This document shows positions 7,260 through 16,800 of a DNA stretch of 64,000 bases, piece by piece (the stretch's first letter is position 1; the number at the start of each line of letters is the position of its first letter). The notes under the pieces were generated by a model that was not told the origin of the DNA, made no database searches, and worked only from the letters and a program-made list of their open reading frames with translations. The position numbers and the translations under genes are program-made. The DNA is from Verrucomicrobiota bacterium (lineage in GTDB: Bacteria > Auribacterota > JABMQX01 > JAFGEW01), in NCBI GenBank assembly GCA_016931415.1, contig JAFGEW010000016.1:1-64000 (forward strand), written 5' to 3'.

Positions 7260-10220
7260 ATGAAGCTCACCACTCTGACTATCCTGATCGCTGCAGCCGT
7301 CCTTGCCCCGCTCTCGGTCTGCGCCACAGTGCAGACCGAAGCCAAGGCACCCGGTGGGGGCATGGAAACGCTCACGCTCAAGAACCCCGAGGGGCTGTTC
7401 TTCGACTCGAAGGACCGGCTTCTCGTGGCCGATACGGGCAACAACCGCATTCTGGTATTCTCGCCGCAGCTTGCGCTGATCGGCACGATCGGCCAAGAAG
7501 GCCAGGGTGAAGGCCAATTCCGGCAGCCGGCGGACGTGGCCGTCGATTCGAGGGGCCGCATCATCGTGGCCGACGCCGGCAACAACCGTATCGTTGTTCT
7601 CGATGTCAACGGGCGGTTCGTCAGCACGTTCGGCTCAGCCGGGAAAGAGGACGGCCAGTTCAACCGCCCGTCCAACGTCACCGTCGACGAGCGAGATAAC
7701 ATTATCGTCACCGACCGGTTCAACTTCCGGCTCCAGGTCTTCGACCGCAACGGCACACACCTCTTCACGCTCGCCAACCGCGAGGGCGAGAAGAACGCCG
7801 AGCGCATCGCGCTCGAGAAACAGTGGGCCATCGAGCGCGAGCCAAACAAGCGCCCCGAGGAGATCGAGGTCAACCCGAAGTGGGAGTCCACCGATACGGG
7901 CCAGTTCAACGAGCCGGGCGGCACATGGTATGACGCGAAGGCCAAGGAGCTCTGGCTCGCCAACGGCTGGAACTGCCGCTACGAGCGCTTCGACTACGAT
8001 TCGCGCACGGGCGAGATCCGCCGCAAGACGAACGAGGCAATTGACGGCATCGTCTGGGGACCGTGGATCACGCGCAACTGCACCGGCACGCCCGACGGGC
8101 GTCTCATCGGCCTGCAGACAGCGTGGGGCGGGCTCCAGGTCTACAGCAACCGGAGCCGGCTCACGTCGCTCTCGCAGATGGACCGCGAGGTGCACGGCGG
8201 CTCGTACGGCGAGATGAAGGACGTCCACGACCTCGCCGTCAACTCGGCGGGCGAGATTGCCGTGGCCGATTCCGCCAACAGCCGCATCGTGATCTTCAAC
8301 AAGGACTTCACGATGCCGCCCAGCCCGGGTGTGGACTGGCTGTCGGCCGACGGCGGCAAGATCACGTGGCGCACGGGCAAGCCGTGCCCGACCCAGCTCG
8401 TGCTGCGCTACGGCTTGTATCCCGAGCGCACGCCGGGCCGCGAGAACCCGTGGACCGACGGCAAGGACGAAGTCAGGCTGATGCCCGTCAGCGCGCGCCC
8501 CGTCATCGAGCACGAGGCGGTGCTGAGCGGGCTCCGGCCGGCGGCGCGCTACTACTACAAGGTCGCTATCCCCGAAATGAAGACGATCCCCGGCGCCGGC
8601 TGGTCGCGCGAGTATGCGATCACCACGCACGCCAGGGAGGGCGAGACGGAGTACCTCGGGTTCACGCTCAAGACGCTGCTGCTGCCCAACGTCGTCAATG
8701 TCGAGTCGGTCCGGGCCGACACCGAGTTCCCCGAGAAGATGAGCGCGTCGGACATCGAACGCTACTACAAGGCGCAGTGGCGTCAGACCGTGCTCTTCTA
8801 CTGGATCAACTCGCACATGAAGTACTGGATCGACCATGACGTGTACGTTGACGAGACGATGTACCGATCGGGCGACATGAACAAGGGCCGGTTCAAGGAC
8901 GATGCCGAGCGCGAACGGTACGCCTCGCTGCCCGAGCCGAACCATGGGGCCTCGTTTGACCGCCTGATCGGCGAGGCCGGCAATGAGAACAAGGTCTACT
9001 TCGGCCAGATGCTCTGCACGTGCATCGTGGACTGGCAAGAAGGAGGCAAGACGTGGGCCTTCCGCGGCTCGGGCGGAGGCACCTACGGCATCGAGTGGCC
9101 GACGCCCGGCCGCACCGATTACCTCGGCGGCAGCGACGTCGCCTGGCTCATGTGCCACGAGTACAAGCACCAGGTCGAATCGAACTACGGCGTGAGCGGG
9201 CTCGACAAGCCGGAGGACCGGATGTGGTTCTGCCATTTCTCGCCCGTCTTTCCCGGCTGGGATCAGGCGTCCTCCGACGACCACGGCGAGCACTGGGACG
9301 GCATTGCCTGGCAACTGCGCCATCACAAACGGGACTCGTACCTGCGCGCCATGTACAGCAACGTCTACACCGCTGTTGACGCCGACGGCGACGGTATCCC
9401 GGACAACGATCCCCGCGTCCCGCTCGACGAGAGACGCCTCGGCTCGAACCCCCAGAGCCCGGACACAGACAGCGACGGGCTGGCGGACATGGACGAGCTG
9501 CTCGCCAGCACGTGGGTACGCGCCATGCTGACCGACGTACGCAGCCGCGTCGAGGTCGACTACATCCGCCCGAACCTCAACAGCCCCGACAGCGACGGTG
9601 ACGGGCTCACCGACGGGATCGACAAGTACCCGATCCACCCGTACGCCACCGAGATCACAAAGGGCACGGCGACCGTCGACGGTATGCTCGACGAATGGAC
9701 CGGCAAGCCGCAGATCGCGTTCAGCGCCGAGGGCGTCACGATCGAAGTCTGGTCGCGCTGGAACAACACGAACACCTCGCCGGAACAAGAACCCGACGTC
9801 AACGACGCACTCTTCTATGCCGTGCGCGTGACGGGGCTGTGGACGAACCTGAGCTTCGTGGTCGACCTCAAGGCCGACGGATTCTACTCCGGCAACGACA
9901 ATCTCTACGTCGAGATCGCCCCGAACGCGGACAACGGCCCGACGCTACGAAATGCCCGGATGCACATGTGCGATCTCGGCCGGTGGCCATGGTTCGATGA
10001 CCAGCACGTGTACCTTCGCCCCGACGAGCTTCGCTTCGCTTCATCGGTCAAGGACGGTCAACAGGTCTTCGAGCTGGCTGTCCCGAGACGCGATATCCTG
10101 GGCTTGTACCTGAAGCGCGGTGAGGAGATCGGCCTGATGCTCTACATCGGCCTGCCCGGCAAAGGCCCGATCTCCGTCTTCGAGCCTTACCAGATCTTCG
10201 ACAGCACGCTGGTGGAATAG
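7260..10220 (+). CDS. Large secreted NHL-repeat protein with HEXXH, thrombospondin-type Ca repeats and CBM9-like domain
   Basis: The ATG at 7260 follows GAGGAAAGGG and opens a signal peptide (residues 1-22), giving 986 residues. In order: NHL beta-propeller repeats at about 35-200 and again near 320 (VADTGNNRI, VADAGNNRIVVLD); a fibronectin-III-like domain near 350-450; a region with CHEYKHQVE near 640, an HEXXH motif suggesting a zinc peptidase; two Asp-rich calcium repeats (DADGDGIPDND, DTDSDGLADMD, DSDGDGLTDGID) near 700-800; and a C-terminal beta domain beginning with GTATVDGMLDEW, like family-9 carbohydrate-binding modules. An extracellular enzyme or adhesin acting on polysaccharide or protein is inferred; the enzymatic role is unproven. 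Confidence 0.75.
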   Translation: MKLTTLTILIAAAVLAPLSVCATVQTEAKAPGGGMETLTLKNPEGLFFDSKDRLLVADTGNNRILVFSPQLALIGTIGQEGQGEGQFRQPADVAVDSRGRIIVADAGNNRIVVLDVNGRFVSTFGSAGKEDGQFNRPSNVTVDERDNIIVTDRFNFRLQVFDRNGTHLFTLANREGEKNAERIALEKQWAIEREPNKRPEEIEVNPKWESTDTGQFNEPGGTWYDAKAKELWLANGWNCRYERFDYDSRTGEIRRKTNEAIDGIVWGPWITRNCTGTPDGRLIGLQTAWGGLQVYSNRSRLTSLSQMDREVHGGSYGEMKDVHDLAVNSAGEIAVADSANSRIVIFNKDFTMPPSPGVDWLSADGGKITWRTGKPCPTQLVLRYGLYPERTPGRENPWTDGKDEVRLMPVSARPVIEHEAVLSGLRPAARYYYKVAIPEMKTIPGAGWSREYAITTHAREGETEYLGFTLKTLLLPNVVNVESVRADTEFPEKMSASDIERYYKAQWRQTVLFYWINSHMKYWIDHDVYVDETMYRSGDMNKGRFKDDAERERYASLPEPNHGASFDRLIGEAGNENKVYFGQMLCTCIVDWQEGGKTWAFRGSGGGTYGIEWPTPGRTDYLGGSDVAWLMCHEYKHQVESNYGVSGLDKPEDRMWFCHFSPVFPGWDQASSDDHGEHWDGIAWQLRHHKRDSYLRAMYSNVYTAVDADGDGIPDNDPRVPLDERRLGSNPQSPDTDSDGLADMDELLASTWVRAMLTDVRSRVEVDYIRPNLNSPDSDGDGLTDGIDKYPIHPYATEITKGTATVDGMLDEWTGKPQIAFSAEGVTIEVWSRWNNTNTSPEQEPDVNDALFYAVRVTGLWTNLSFVVDLKADGFYSGNDNLYVEIAPNADNGPTLRNARMHMCDLGRWPWFDDQHVYLRPDELRFASSVKDGQQVFELAVPRRDILGLYLKRGEEIGLMLYIGLPGKGPISVFEPYQIFDSTLVE

Positions 10221-10378
10221 CCATCAGGCAGTCGCACACAGCGGGCCGCCGGTGCCGGAGCGGCCCTGGAGACGTCTGAGCGAAACGACGCTGCAGCGCG
10301 GAGCCTGCGTGACGGCATTGCCTGTCCCTGTACCGCGCCGGCGCCAAAGCGCGCCCGGGGGCGGCATGCGGTTTTCCC

Positions 10379-10406
10379 TTGAACACCGGATGCCGGCCGG
10401 TAAGAT
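10379..10406 (+). promoter_or_regulatory. Putative sigma-70 promoter of zinc-ribbon gene
   Basis: TTGAAC, 16 bases, TAAGAT lies in the 225-base gap after the NHL gene, about 40 bases before the ATG at 10446. I see nothing else in this gap. Confidence 0.5.
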
Positions 10407-10445
10407 GGTTGCCTGGACGACAACTCAAACGAGGACCATGCGGCG

Positions 10446-11816
10446 ATGCCTGACGAGACCAATGAACCGGGCGATCTCGTAACCTGTCCGAGCTGCGGCA
10501 AGATCTGGCCGAAGGGCACGAAGTTCTGCACCCTGTGCGGCACGTGGATCGAGACGGGCCAAGTCCTCGATCCGACGGTCCCGCCCAAGCCGGCCCCGCC
10601 TGCCCAGCCTGCGATTGGGGGCAGCCCACCTGGAATCGGGCCCAGCCAGGGCGGTGTGCCGCCCCAGGCGCCGCGCTTCAGGCCGGGCGCTATACCGTCG
10701 CCGCCGCCAGGGGGAGGATTGTCACAGTCCACCTTGGGTCCAGGCCCCGTCTCACCGGCCGGGCCACCGCCTGGAGGCATGCCGGGTCAGCCGCCCCCGC
10801 CGCCACAAGGCATGGCCGGCCCGCCCGAGGCCGAGGCACCCAAGAAGAAGTACTCGTTCTTGACGGAGTCCCGCCGCGAAGAGCACGTGCCCCAGGGACC
10901 GATGTTCATCCCGAAACGGGAGGAGAAGAAGAAGAAGCGCGTCGGCATCAGGCAGATCATCATCGTCGTCATCTGCATGCTCGCGATCGCTTACGCGGTC
11001 ATCAGCATGGCCTTCAAGCCGCTCCACGGCTATCTGATGGGCACCGTGTTCGAGTTCGCCGGCAAGCCTGAGCAGGCCATGAAGTACTACAGGAAGGCCG
11101 CCGGCAGTGACGGGATGTGGTCCGAGAAGGCCTCCGCGGCAATGACCAGGATCGGCAAGGGCGTCGTCAAGCGCCACGTCGAGACGCAGTTCGGCGGCAA
11201 CTGGACGGCGAAGACCAAGATCACGATTCAGGGACGCACCACGCCCATCCAGCTCAAGTCGGACCTCGCCTACAGAGCACCTGGCTTCATCGCGGAGCGA
11301 ATCCGCCGGACGGAACCCGACGCACCTGCCGGCCAGCGCTTGCTCAACGACCAGCTCTACGGTGTACAGTTTGGCACTGGGTTCAGCGAAGGTCCCATTT
11401 CGATCGAGGCGTTCAGCGAACGGATCGAGCAACGAGCCGGGCTGAAGATGAGCGAGCTGTTCGATAAAGCCAACACCGACCGAGTGGTCCAGGTGCTGTT
11501 CGACGATCTGGGGATGAAGCTCGATGAGGTCATCGGCGAAGGGCCGAACAAGACCTATCAGTTCTCCATCGACGTCACCGACGACGTGGATCGCCTCCGC
11601 AAGCTCGAAGCGGTCATGACGCCGTTCTTCCCTTGGGGCGAGTGGCGACTCCGGTCCAGACAGAGGGACATTGTCCGGGTCGAACTGAACTTCCTCGAGA
11701 AGGAGGGGCTCCTCGAGGAGGTCTGCTACTATGACGCCAACGGTGGCATCGTGGCCCAGCAGGTGTTCGAGGACCTCAACCCCGGCGCCACGGTCGACGA
11801 CAGTCTGTTCCGGTAG
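10446..11816 (+). CDS. Zinc-ribbon, proline-rich, single-pass membrane protein
   Basis: The function of this 456-residue protein is unknown. Residues about 13-34 form a zinc ribbon (CPSCG then CTLCG). A proline/glycine-rich, low-complexity linker follows to about residue 125, then a basic stretch (KREEKKKKR) and one transmembrane helix (IIIVVICMLAIAYAVISM) near residues 180-197. The remaining roughly 255 residues would be outside the cytoplasm and start with a short TPR-like segment (AGKPEQAMKYYRKAAG). The architecture suits sensing or scaffolding at the membrane. The stop lies 5 bases from the convergent nagB stop. Confidence 0.75.
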   Translation: MPDETNEPGDLVTCPSCGKIWPKGTKFCTLCGTWIETGQVLDPTVPPKPAPPAQPAIGGSPPGIGPSQGGVPPQAPRFRPGAIPSPPPGGGLSQSTLGPGPVSPAGPPPGGMPGQPPPPPQGMAGPPEAEAPKKKYSFLTESRREEHVPQGPMFIPKREEKKKKRVGIRQIIIVVICMLAIAYAVISMAFKPLHGYLMGTVFEFAGKPEQAMKYYRKAAGSDGMWSEKASAAMTRIGKGVVKRHVETQFGGNWTAKTKITIQGRTTPIQLKSDLAYRAPGFIAERIRRTEPDAPAGQRLLNDQLYGVQFGTGFSEGPISIEAFSERIEQRAGLKMSELFDKANTDRVVQVLFDDLGMKLDEVIGEGPNKTYQFSIDVTDDVDRLRKLEAVMTPFFPWGEWRLRSRQRDIVRVELNFLEKEGLLEEVCYYDANGGIVAQQVFEDLNPGATVDDSLFR

Positions 11817-11821
11817 TTGCG

Positions 11822-12583
11822 TCAGCGCAACGGCTCCGGCTCGATCGTAAGCAACCGCGCGCAGTCGCTCGTTACAACGGCAGTGACCAGGCGGTGAAGC
11901 TGAAGGACCGAGGCCGGCACCATCGCCGTGATGGGCCCCTCGAAGGCTTCCCGCACGATCTTCGCCTTCTTCGCTCCGCTCGCGAGCATCATGATCTTGC
12001 TCGCCTTGAGGATGGTGCCGCACCCCATCGTGATCACCTGGCCCGGCGCCCGGTCCGCGCCACCGAAGACGGCGGCGGCGATCTCGCGTGCCTCGCCGCG
12101 CAGGGGCCTGGTGCGCGTGAGCGAGCCGAGCGACGAGCCGGGCTCGTTGAACCCCACGTGGCCGTTCAGGCCGATGCCAAGCACAAGGAGGTCGATGCCG
12201 CCGGCCGCATCGATGGACGCCTCGTAGGCCTCCGCCTCAGCGTCGAGATCGGGTGCGAGGCCGTCGGGCACATGTGCGTTCTCCGGCTTGAGGTTGATGT
12301 GATCAAACAGATGCTCGTGCATGTAGGTGCGGAGGCTGTCCGCATCGTCTTTGCCCAGACCGCCGTACTCGTCCAGATTGAAGGTGACCACGCTGCTGAA
12401 GTCGAGCCCTTCGTCGCGGTGGCGGCGGACCAGCTCGCGGTACAAGGGGATCGGCGTATTGCCCGTTGGCAATCCGAGGACGAACGCCTCTTTGAGCGCG
12501 AGCGTGCGCGACATTTCCTTCTCAATGAGATCGGCCGCCAGCCGTCCCATCGCTTCGGCATCATCGACTACGTACAAGAGCAT
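11822..12583 (-). CDS. nagB: Glucosamine-6-phosphate deaminase
   Basis: The 253-residue enzyme converts glucosamine 6-phosphate to fructose 6-phosphate plus ammonia, feeding amino sugars into glycolysis. The signatures are LPTGNTP (phosphate loop), FNLDEYGGL with the catalytic aspartate, and GIGLNGHVGFNEPG with the catalytic histidine and glutamate. The N-G-H form, rather than D-G-H, is that of the Bacillus-type enzyme. The ATG at 12583 is chosen because GGAGG lies 9 bases upstream; the ATG at 12589 would be only 3 bases from it. It follows the dehydrogenase operon by 89 bases on the same strand, so co-expression is possible. Confidence 0.93.
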   Translation of the reverse strand: MLLYVVDDAEAMGRLAADLIEKEMSRTLALKEAFVLGLPTGNTPIPLYRELVRRHRDEGLDFSSVVTFNLDEYGGLGKDDADSLRTYMHEHLFDHINLKPENAHVPDGLAPDLDAEAEAYEASIDAAGGIDLLVLGIGLNGHVGFNEPGSSLGSLTRTRPLRGEAREIAAAVFGGADRAPGQVITMGCGTILKASKIMMLASGAKKAKIVREAFEGPITAMVPASVLQLHRLVTAVVTSDCARLLTIEPEPLR

Positions 12584-12672
12584 TGTCATCAACCTCCGAT
12601 TCTCGCGCCCCCGCGGATGCTACTCCATTCGGACAAACCCCTTCCACGCTGCGTCCGCAGCACGGAGAGTAA

Positions 12673-14022
12673 CTACGATGGGTCCGAGCCGCCGTACGTC
12701 TCAAGCGTCGTACGCACAAGCCCGAGGAATCGTGCACCGACCGCCCCGTCAATGATTCGATGGTCGCAACTCAGTGTGAGCCTCATACGCTTGCGTACGC
12801 TGATGCCGCCCTCGTGCGCAACGGCAGCATCTTCGACGGCGCCGACAGCCAGGATCGCTCCCTGTTCGGGATAGATGATGGCCGCAAACGACTCGACGCC
12901 CAGCATCCCCATGTTCGTGATCGTGAACGTGCCACCGCCCATCTCGTCCGGCCCGAGCGCCTTCGCACGCGCCCGCTCGGCCAAGCGGCGCGACTCGATC
13001 GCGATCTTCTCGATCGAGCGCTTGTCGGCATCGCGGATGACGGGCACGACGAGGCCCTCGTCGAGCGCCACGGCTACCCCGATGTGGACCGCGTCGTTCA
13101 TCTGCACCGAGAAGGCCCCATCGGGCGTCTCGATGCAGCGCGCGTTAACGATCGGCATCGCGCGAAGCGCCGCGGCACAGGCAGCGACGACGTAGTCGTT
13201 GTAGGACGGCTTCTTGCCGTCGAGGCCGGGATGCGCCTCGCGCGCGCGGGCGACCGCTTCCATGTCAACGTTCATCGTCGCGGCAAACGACGGGATCGTC
13301 CGCGCGCTCTGCGTCATGCGCTCGGCGATGATCCGGCGCATCGGGCTGAGCGGCTGCGGCCGCGTCTTGAGCGCGCGCTCGACGACTTCAACGGTGATCG
13401 TCGCGCCCCCGGCGAGCCGGAGCAGCTCGTCAAGCGTCGCTCCCGTGTTGCGCGCCAGCTCGCGCGCCGCCGGCGTGAACGTCTGCGGACCAAGCCCGCG
13501 CTCGTCGATGGCCGCCTGGACGTCGGCCTCGACGACTCGCCCGCCCGGACCGCTGCCCGCGAGTTGCGTCGTGTCGAGAAGCCACTCCCCTGCCAGCTTG
13601 CGCGCCCGCGGCGAGAGCCGGTGCCTCGGCGCCTCGGCGGCCTCCGCGTCAGCGCGAGGCACGTGTACGGCATGGACAGCTTCGGATCGTGGTGCGGGGC
13701 GCTTCGCCTGGGGCGCTGGAGGCGCCGCCTTTGCCTCGCGCTTCCTGGTGGGCTTCTTCGGTGCGGCCTCGGGAACCGCCTCGCCGGGCTCGCCCACGTA
13801 GCCAATCACCTCAAGGACGTCGTACGTCTCGCCCTGTCGGCCGATGAGCCTGAGCACCGTGCCCGCCGTCGAGCTCTCGACCTCGAGCACGGCCTTATCG
13901 GTCTCGATCTCGACGAGCGGCTGCCCTTTTTCGACCTGATCGCCCTCGGCAACAAGCCACCGCAGGATCGCGGCGGACTCCATCGTCTCGCCGAGCGCCG
14001 GAAGGATGATCTCAGTCGCCAT
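12673..14022 (-). CDS. pdhC: 2-oxo-acid dehydrogenase E2 (dihydrolipoamide acyltransferase)
   Basis: The 449-residue E2 transfers the acyl group from lipoate to CoA. Residues 1-78 are a lipoyl domain with the modified lysine K43 in ETDKA. A flexible Ala/Pro-rich linker leads to an E1/E3-binding domain (SPRARKLAGEW, about 145-180), and a second helical segment (FTPAARELARN) resembles another copy. The catalytic domain fills the rest and ends with DHRIIDGA, containing the active-site histidine and aspartate. The start is 5 bases after the E1 beta stop. The substrate could be pyruvate or acetoin; no E3 gene is in the window, so E3 must be encoded elsewhere. Confidence 0.93.
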   Translation of the reverse strand: MATEIILPALGETMESAAILRWLVAEGDQVEKGQPLVEIETDKAVLEVESSTAGTVLRLIGRQGETYDVLEVIGYVGEPGEAVPEAAPKKPTRKREAKAAPPAPQAKRPAPRSEAVHAVHVPRADAEAAEAPRHRLSPRARKLAGEWLLDTTQLAGSGPGGRVVEADVQAAIDERGLGPQTFTPAARELARNTGATLDELLRLAGGATITVEVVERALKTRPQPLSPMRRIIAERMTQSARTIPSFAATMNVDMEAVARAREAHPGLDGKKPSYNDYVVAACAAALRAMPIVNARCIETPDGAFSVQMNDAVHIGVAVALDEGLVVPVIRDADKRSIEKIAIESRRLAERARAKALGPDEMGGGTFTITNMGMLGVESFAAIIYPEQGAILAVGAVEDAAVAHEGGISVRKRMRLTLSCDHRIIDGAVGARFLGLVRTTLETYGGSDPS

Positions 14023-14027
14023 CGCCC

Positions 14028-15002
14028 CTACTCCACCAGGTTCATCGCCGCGGCGACAATTCTCTCGACAGACGGCACGGCGGCCGCCTCGAGCGGGGGA
14101 CTCATCGGGATCGGCACGTCCTCGCCGCACACACGCGCCACCGGCGCATCGAGCCAGTCGAACGCCTCCTCCTGGATGCGCGCGATGAGCTCGCTCGGCA
14201 CGCCGTTGGTGCGGCAGCCTTCCGAAACGCAGACAACGCGTCCCGTCTTGCGCACCGACTTGAGGATCGCACCCATATCGAGCGGCTTGATCGTGCGCAG
14301 GTCGATCACCTCGGCGTCGATGCCTTCGGCCGCAAGTTGCCGAGCCGCTTCGAGGGAATCGAGCACGACCTTCGAATACGCGATGATCGTCACGTCCTCA
14401 CCCGGGCGCTTGATGTCGGCCACACCGAGCGGGATCGTGTATTCTCCGTCGGGAACCTCGCCCTTGGTCCCGTAGAGCATCTTGTGCTCGATGAACAGGA
14501 TCGGATTCTCGTCGCGAATGCAGGTCTTGAGCAACCCTTTCGCATCGTACGGCGTCGCCGGCATGACAAGGTACAGGCCCGGCACGTTGTTGAACCATGC
14601 CTCGGGCGACTGCGAGTGCTGCGCGGCGATGCCGCGGCCCGTGCCGCCCTCGGTGCGCAGCACCATCGGCACCTTCGTCCGGCCGCCGAACATGTAGCGG
14701 TTCTTGGCCGCCGTGTTGACCAGCTGGTCCATGGCAAGTGTGAGGAAGTCGGCATACATGATTTCAGCGACGGGCCGCATGCCCATCATCGCCGCGCCGG
14801 TGGCCGCGCCGGCAATCGTGTTCTCGCTGATCGGCGTGTCGCGCACGCGCTCCTCGCCGAACTCCTCATAGAGGCCGCGCGTGGCCCCGTAGGCGCCGCC
14901 GTAGATGGCCACATCCTCGCCCATTACGAAGACCGCCGGATCGCGCCGCATCTCCTCGGCGAGCGCGTCGCGCACGGCCTCCCAGTAGTAGCGTTCAGGC
15001 AT
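14028..15002 (-). CDS. pdhB: 2-oxo-acid dehydrogenase E1 component, beta subunit
   Basis: This 324-residue protein is the beta chain of the thiamine-diphosphate-dependent E1. [29 protein letters not shown] and HSQSPEAWF are characteristic, as is the C-terminal transketolase domain with [12 protein letters not shown]. It pairs with the alpha chain encoded immediately upstream, whose stop is only 3 bases away. Its glutamate in the SENT segment is expected to activate ThDP. The class (pyruvate versus acetoin) cannot be settled by sequence reading alone. Confidence 0.94.
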   Translation of the reverse strand: MPERYYWEAVRDALAEEMRRDPAVFVMGEDVAIYGGAYGATRGLYEEFGEERVRDTPISENTIAGAATGAAMMGMRPVAEIMYADFLTLAMDQLVNTAAKNRYMFGGRTKVPMVLRTEGGTGRGIAAQHSQSPEAWFNNVPGLYLVMPATPYDAKGLLKTCIRDENPILFIEHKMLYGTKGEVPDGEYTIPLGVADIKRPGEDVTIIAYSKVVLDSLEAARQLAAEGIDAEVIDLRTIKPLDMGAILKSVRKTGRVVCVSEGCRTNGVPSELIARIQEEAFDWLDAPVARVCGEDVPIPMSPPLEAAAVPSVERIVAAAMNLVE

Positions 15003-15005
15003 CGG

Positions 15006-15971
15006 TTACTCCACGTAGAGAAAATCGTACAGCTCGGACGCGTCGGGGTACGGGCTGTTGAGCGCATACTCGGTCGCCGCCTCGACGGCGTCAGCCACAC
15101 CCTTCTCGAGCGTCGCGATCTCGTCGGGCGAGGCGATCTTCTTCTCGACGAGGTGGCGCTTGAACAGCTCGATCGGGTCGTGCTCGTTGCGGTAGTGGTC
15201 TTCTTCCTCGCGCGTGCGGTACTTGCGCGGATCGCTGCGCGAGTGGCCGTAGTAGCGGTAGGTCTGGGCCTCGATGAGCGTCGGGCCCTCGCCGCGGCGG
15301 GCGCGCTCGACAGCCTCGGCCACGGCCTCGCGCACGGCAAGCAGATCCTGGCCGTCGACGGTCGCACCGGTCATGGCGTAGCCGCTCGCCCGGTCACCAA
15401 TGGACGAGACAGCGCAGGCGCGCTTGGTCGAGACGCTCATCCCGTACAGATTGTTCTCGATGATGTAGACCACGGGCAGCCTCCACAGGCCGGCCATGTT
15501 GAGCGACTCGTGGAACACGCCGTTGTTGCAGGCGCCGTCGCCGAAAAAGCAGAGCACGACGCGCCGCTCGCCGCGCATCTTGATCGCCAGACCCGCGCCG
15601 GTGGCCACGGGGATGTTGCCGCCCACGATGCCGGTGGCGCCCAGATTGCCCTTGGCCACATCGGCGATGTGCATCGAGCCGCCGCGCCCGCGAGAATAGC
15701 CCGTGGACTTGCCGCACAGCTCGGCCATCATCTGCGGCAACTGCCCCCCCTTGGCGATGCAGTGGCCGTGCCCACGGTGCGTCGACGTGATCACGTCATC
15801 CGGCTCAAGCACCGAGCAGGCCCCGACAGCCACGGCCTCCTGGCCCGCGTACAGGTGCGAGGCGCCCTTGATCACGTTGCGCCCGAGCAGCTCGTAAACC
15901 TTATCCTCGAAGCCCCGGATCTCCAGCATCTGCCGGAGGTAGCCGAACAGGCGTTCCTTATCACCGGCCAA
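15006..15971 (-). CDS. pdhA: 2-oxo-acid dehydrogenase E1 component, alpha subunit
   Basis: The 321-residue alpha chain binds thiamine diphosphate through GDGACNNGVFHES and the later ENN, the GDG-NN motif. STHRGHGHCIAKG and YSRGRGGSMHI are conserved active-site segments. With E1 beta and E2 it oxidatively decarboxylates a 2-oxo acid. The length and HRGHGH loop fit both PdhA and acetoin dehydrogenase AcoA. The start is TTG at 15971, supported by AGGAGG exactly 7 bases upstream; no better-placed ATG exists. It is the first gene of the operon, with its own promoter. Confidence 0.94.
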   Translation of the reverse strand: MAGDKERLFGYLRQMLEIRGFEDKVYELLGRNVIKGASHLYAGQEAVAVGACSVLEPDDVITSTHRGHGHCIAKGGQLPQMMAELCGKSTGYSRGRGGSMHIADVAKGNLGATGIVGGNIPVATGAGLAIKMRGERRVVLCFFGDGACNNGVFHESLNMAGLWRLPVVYIIENNLYGMSVSTKRACAVSSIGDRASGYAMTGATVDGQDLLAVREAVAEAVERARRGEGPTLIEAQTYRYYGHSRSDPRKYRTREEEDHYRNEHDPIELFKRHLVEKKIASPDEIATLEKGVADAVEAATEYALNSPYPDASELYDFLYVE

Positions 15972-16017
15972 CGCCAGGCCTCCTTTCCCTCATGAGGTGA
16001 CCACCACAAAGGACGCG

Positions 16018-16046
16018 ATGATACGTTCCCACTGTCCTGGAGTCAA
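16018..16046 (-). promoter_or_regulatory. Sigma-70 promoter of the E1-E2 operon
   Basis: Minus-strand TTGACT, 17 bases, TATCAT. Each box misses consensus at one or two positions. The predicted start near 16011 is about 40 bases before the TTG start codon. Confidence 0.7.
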
Positions 16047-16142
16047 CAGCCAGGCATCAGATTCCGTCGGAGAGATGAACCCTTGGCTCTTCGGAACGTC
16101 AGAAGAGAGGAAGACTATGTGTGGGCAAGGTTATTGCCTGCC

Positions 16143-16171
16143 TTGAAAGTGCCCTGTCCAGCTAGTATATT
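16143..16171 (+). promoter_or_regulatory. Sigma-70 promoter of the zinc-ribbon/pseudopilin operon
   Basis: TTGAAA, 17 bases, TATATT: 5 of 6 matches in each box. The start near 16178 is about 30 bases before the GTG at 16210. Confidence 0.7.
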
Positions 16172-16209
16172 GATCCTGGGAAACACTGACGCACGGGAGG
16201 AACTACCTG

Positions 16210-16800
16210 GTGGCCCAGCGGGACATCGGCTGTGAGGGCTGCGGCGCTGTGCTGCCGATGACGATCAGCAGCTTCAGCACCGACACGCCAAACGTCTGGC
16301 ACCCGGGCAAGAGGTGCCCGATGTGCGGGTCTGAGAAGTTCTATCCAGTCATCCCGATTACGGACACCGACCGGGCTCAGGAACAGGAGGTTTCACTCAA
16401 GCGCAGGCTGCTCACGAACCCGTGGACGGGCATCGCGGCGCTTGGCCTTACTATCCTCGTGGTGCTCGTGGTCGTGCTCTGGCCGCGTCACAGCGGGGAC
16501 CGGGGCGCGAAGGTTCTGTTCTTCTGCAGCAACTGCCAGGAAGTGTTCTTCGCCAAAAGCGCCTCGATGCCGCCCGTGAAGTGCCCCAAGTGCGGCGAGC
16601 GCGCCGGCTACCGCGCGGCAAAGTGCCTCAAGTGCAGCCTTGTCTTCTCATACGGCGAGAAGCAGTGCCCGTACTGCAAAGAGACGAAGAAACCCCTCGT
16701 GCTCGAGACCCTCGACCAGGTCGACGCAGCCAAAACGGCACATCGGGCTTACGTCAAGCGTCAGCAGGAGATGGAACAGGAAGATGAATACGAGCAGTAG
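16210..16800 (+). CDS. Double zinc-ribbon single-pass membrane protein
   Basis: This 196-residue protein has an N-terminal zinc ribbon (CEGCG ... CPMCG), one transmembrane helix near residues 75-93 ([17 protein letters not shown]), then further CXXC pairs (CSNC, CPKCG, CLKCS, CPYCK) forming one or two ribbons on the other side of the membrane, and a charged C-terminal tail. GTG at 16210 is preceded by GGGAGG at 9-base spacing. The function is unknown. Its last 17 bases overlap the start of the next pseudopilin gene, so the two are translationally linked and may act together. Confidence 0.78.
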   Translation: MAQRDIGCEGCGAVLPMTISSFSTDTPNVWHPGKRCPMCGSEKFYPVIPITDTDRAQEQEVSLKRRLLTNPWTGIAALGLTILVVLVVVLWPRHSGDRGAKVLFFCSNCQEVFFAKSASMPPVKCPKCGERAGYRAAKCLKCSLVFSYGEKQCPYCKETKKPLVLETLDQVDAAKTAHRAYVKRQQEMEQEDEYEQ

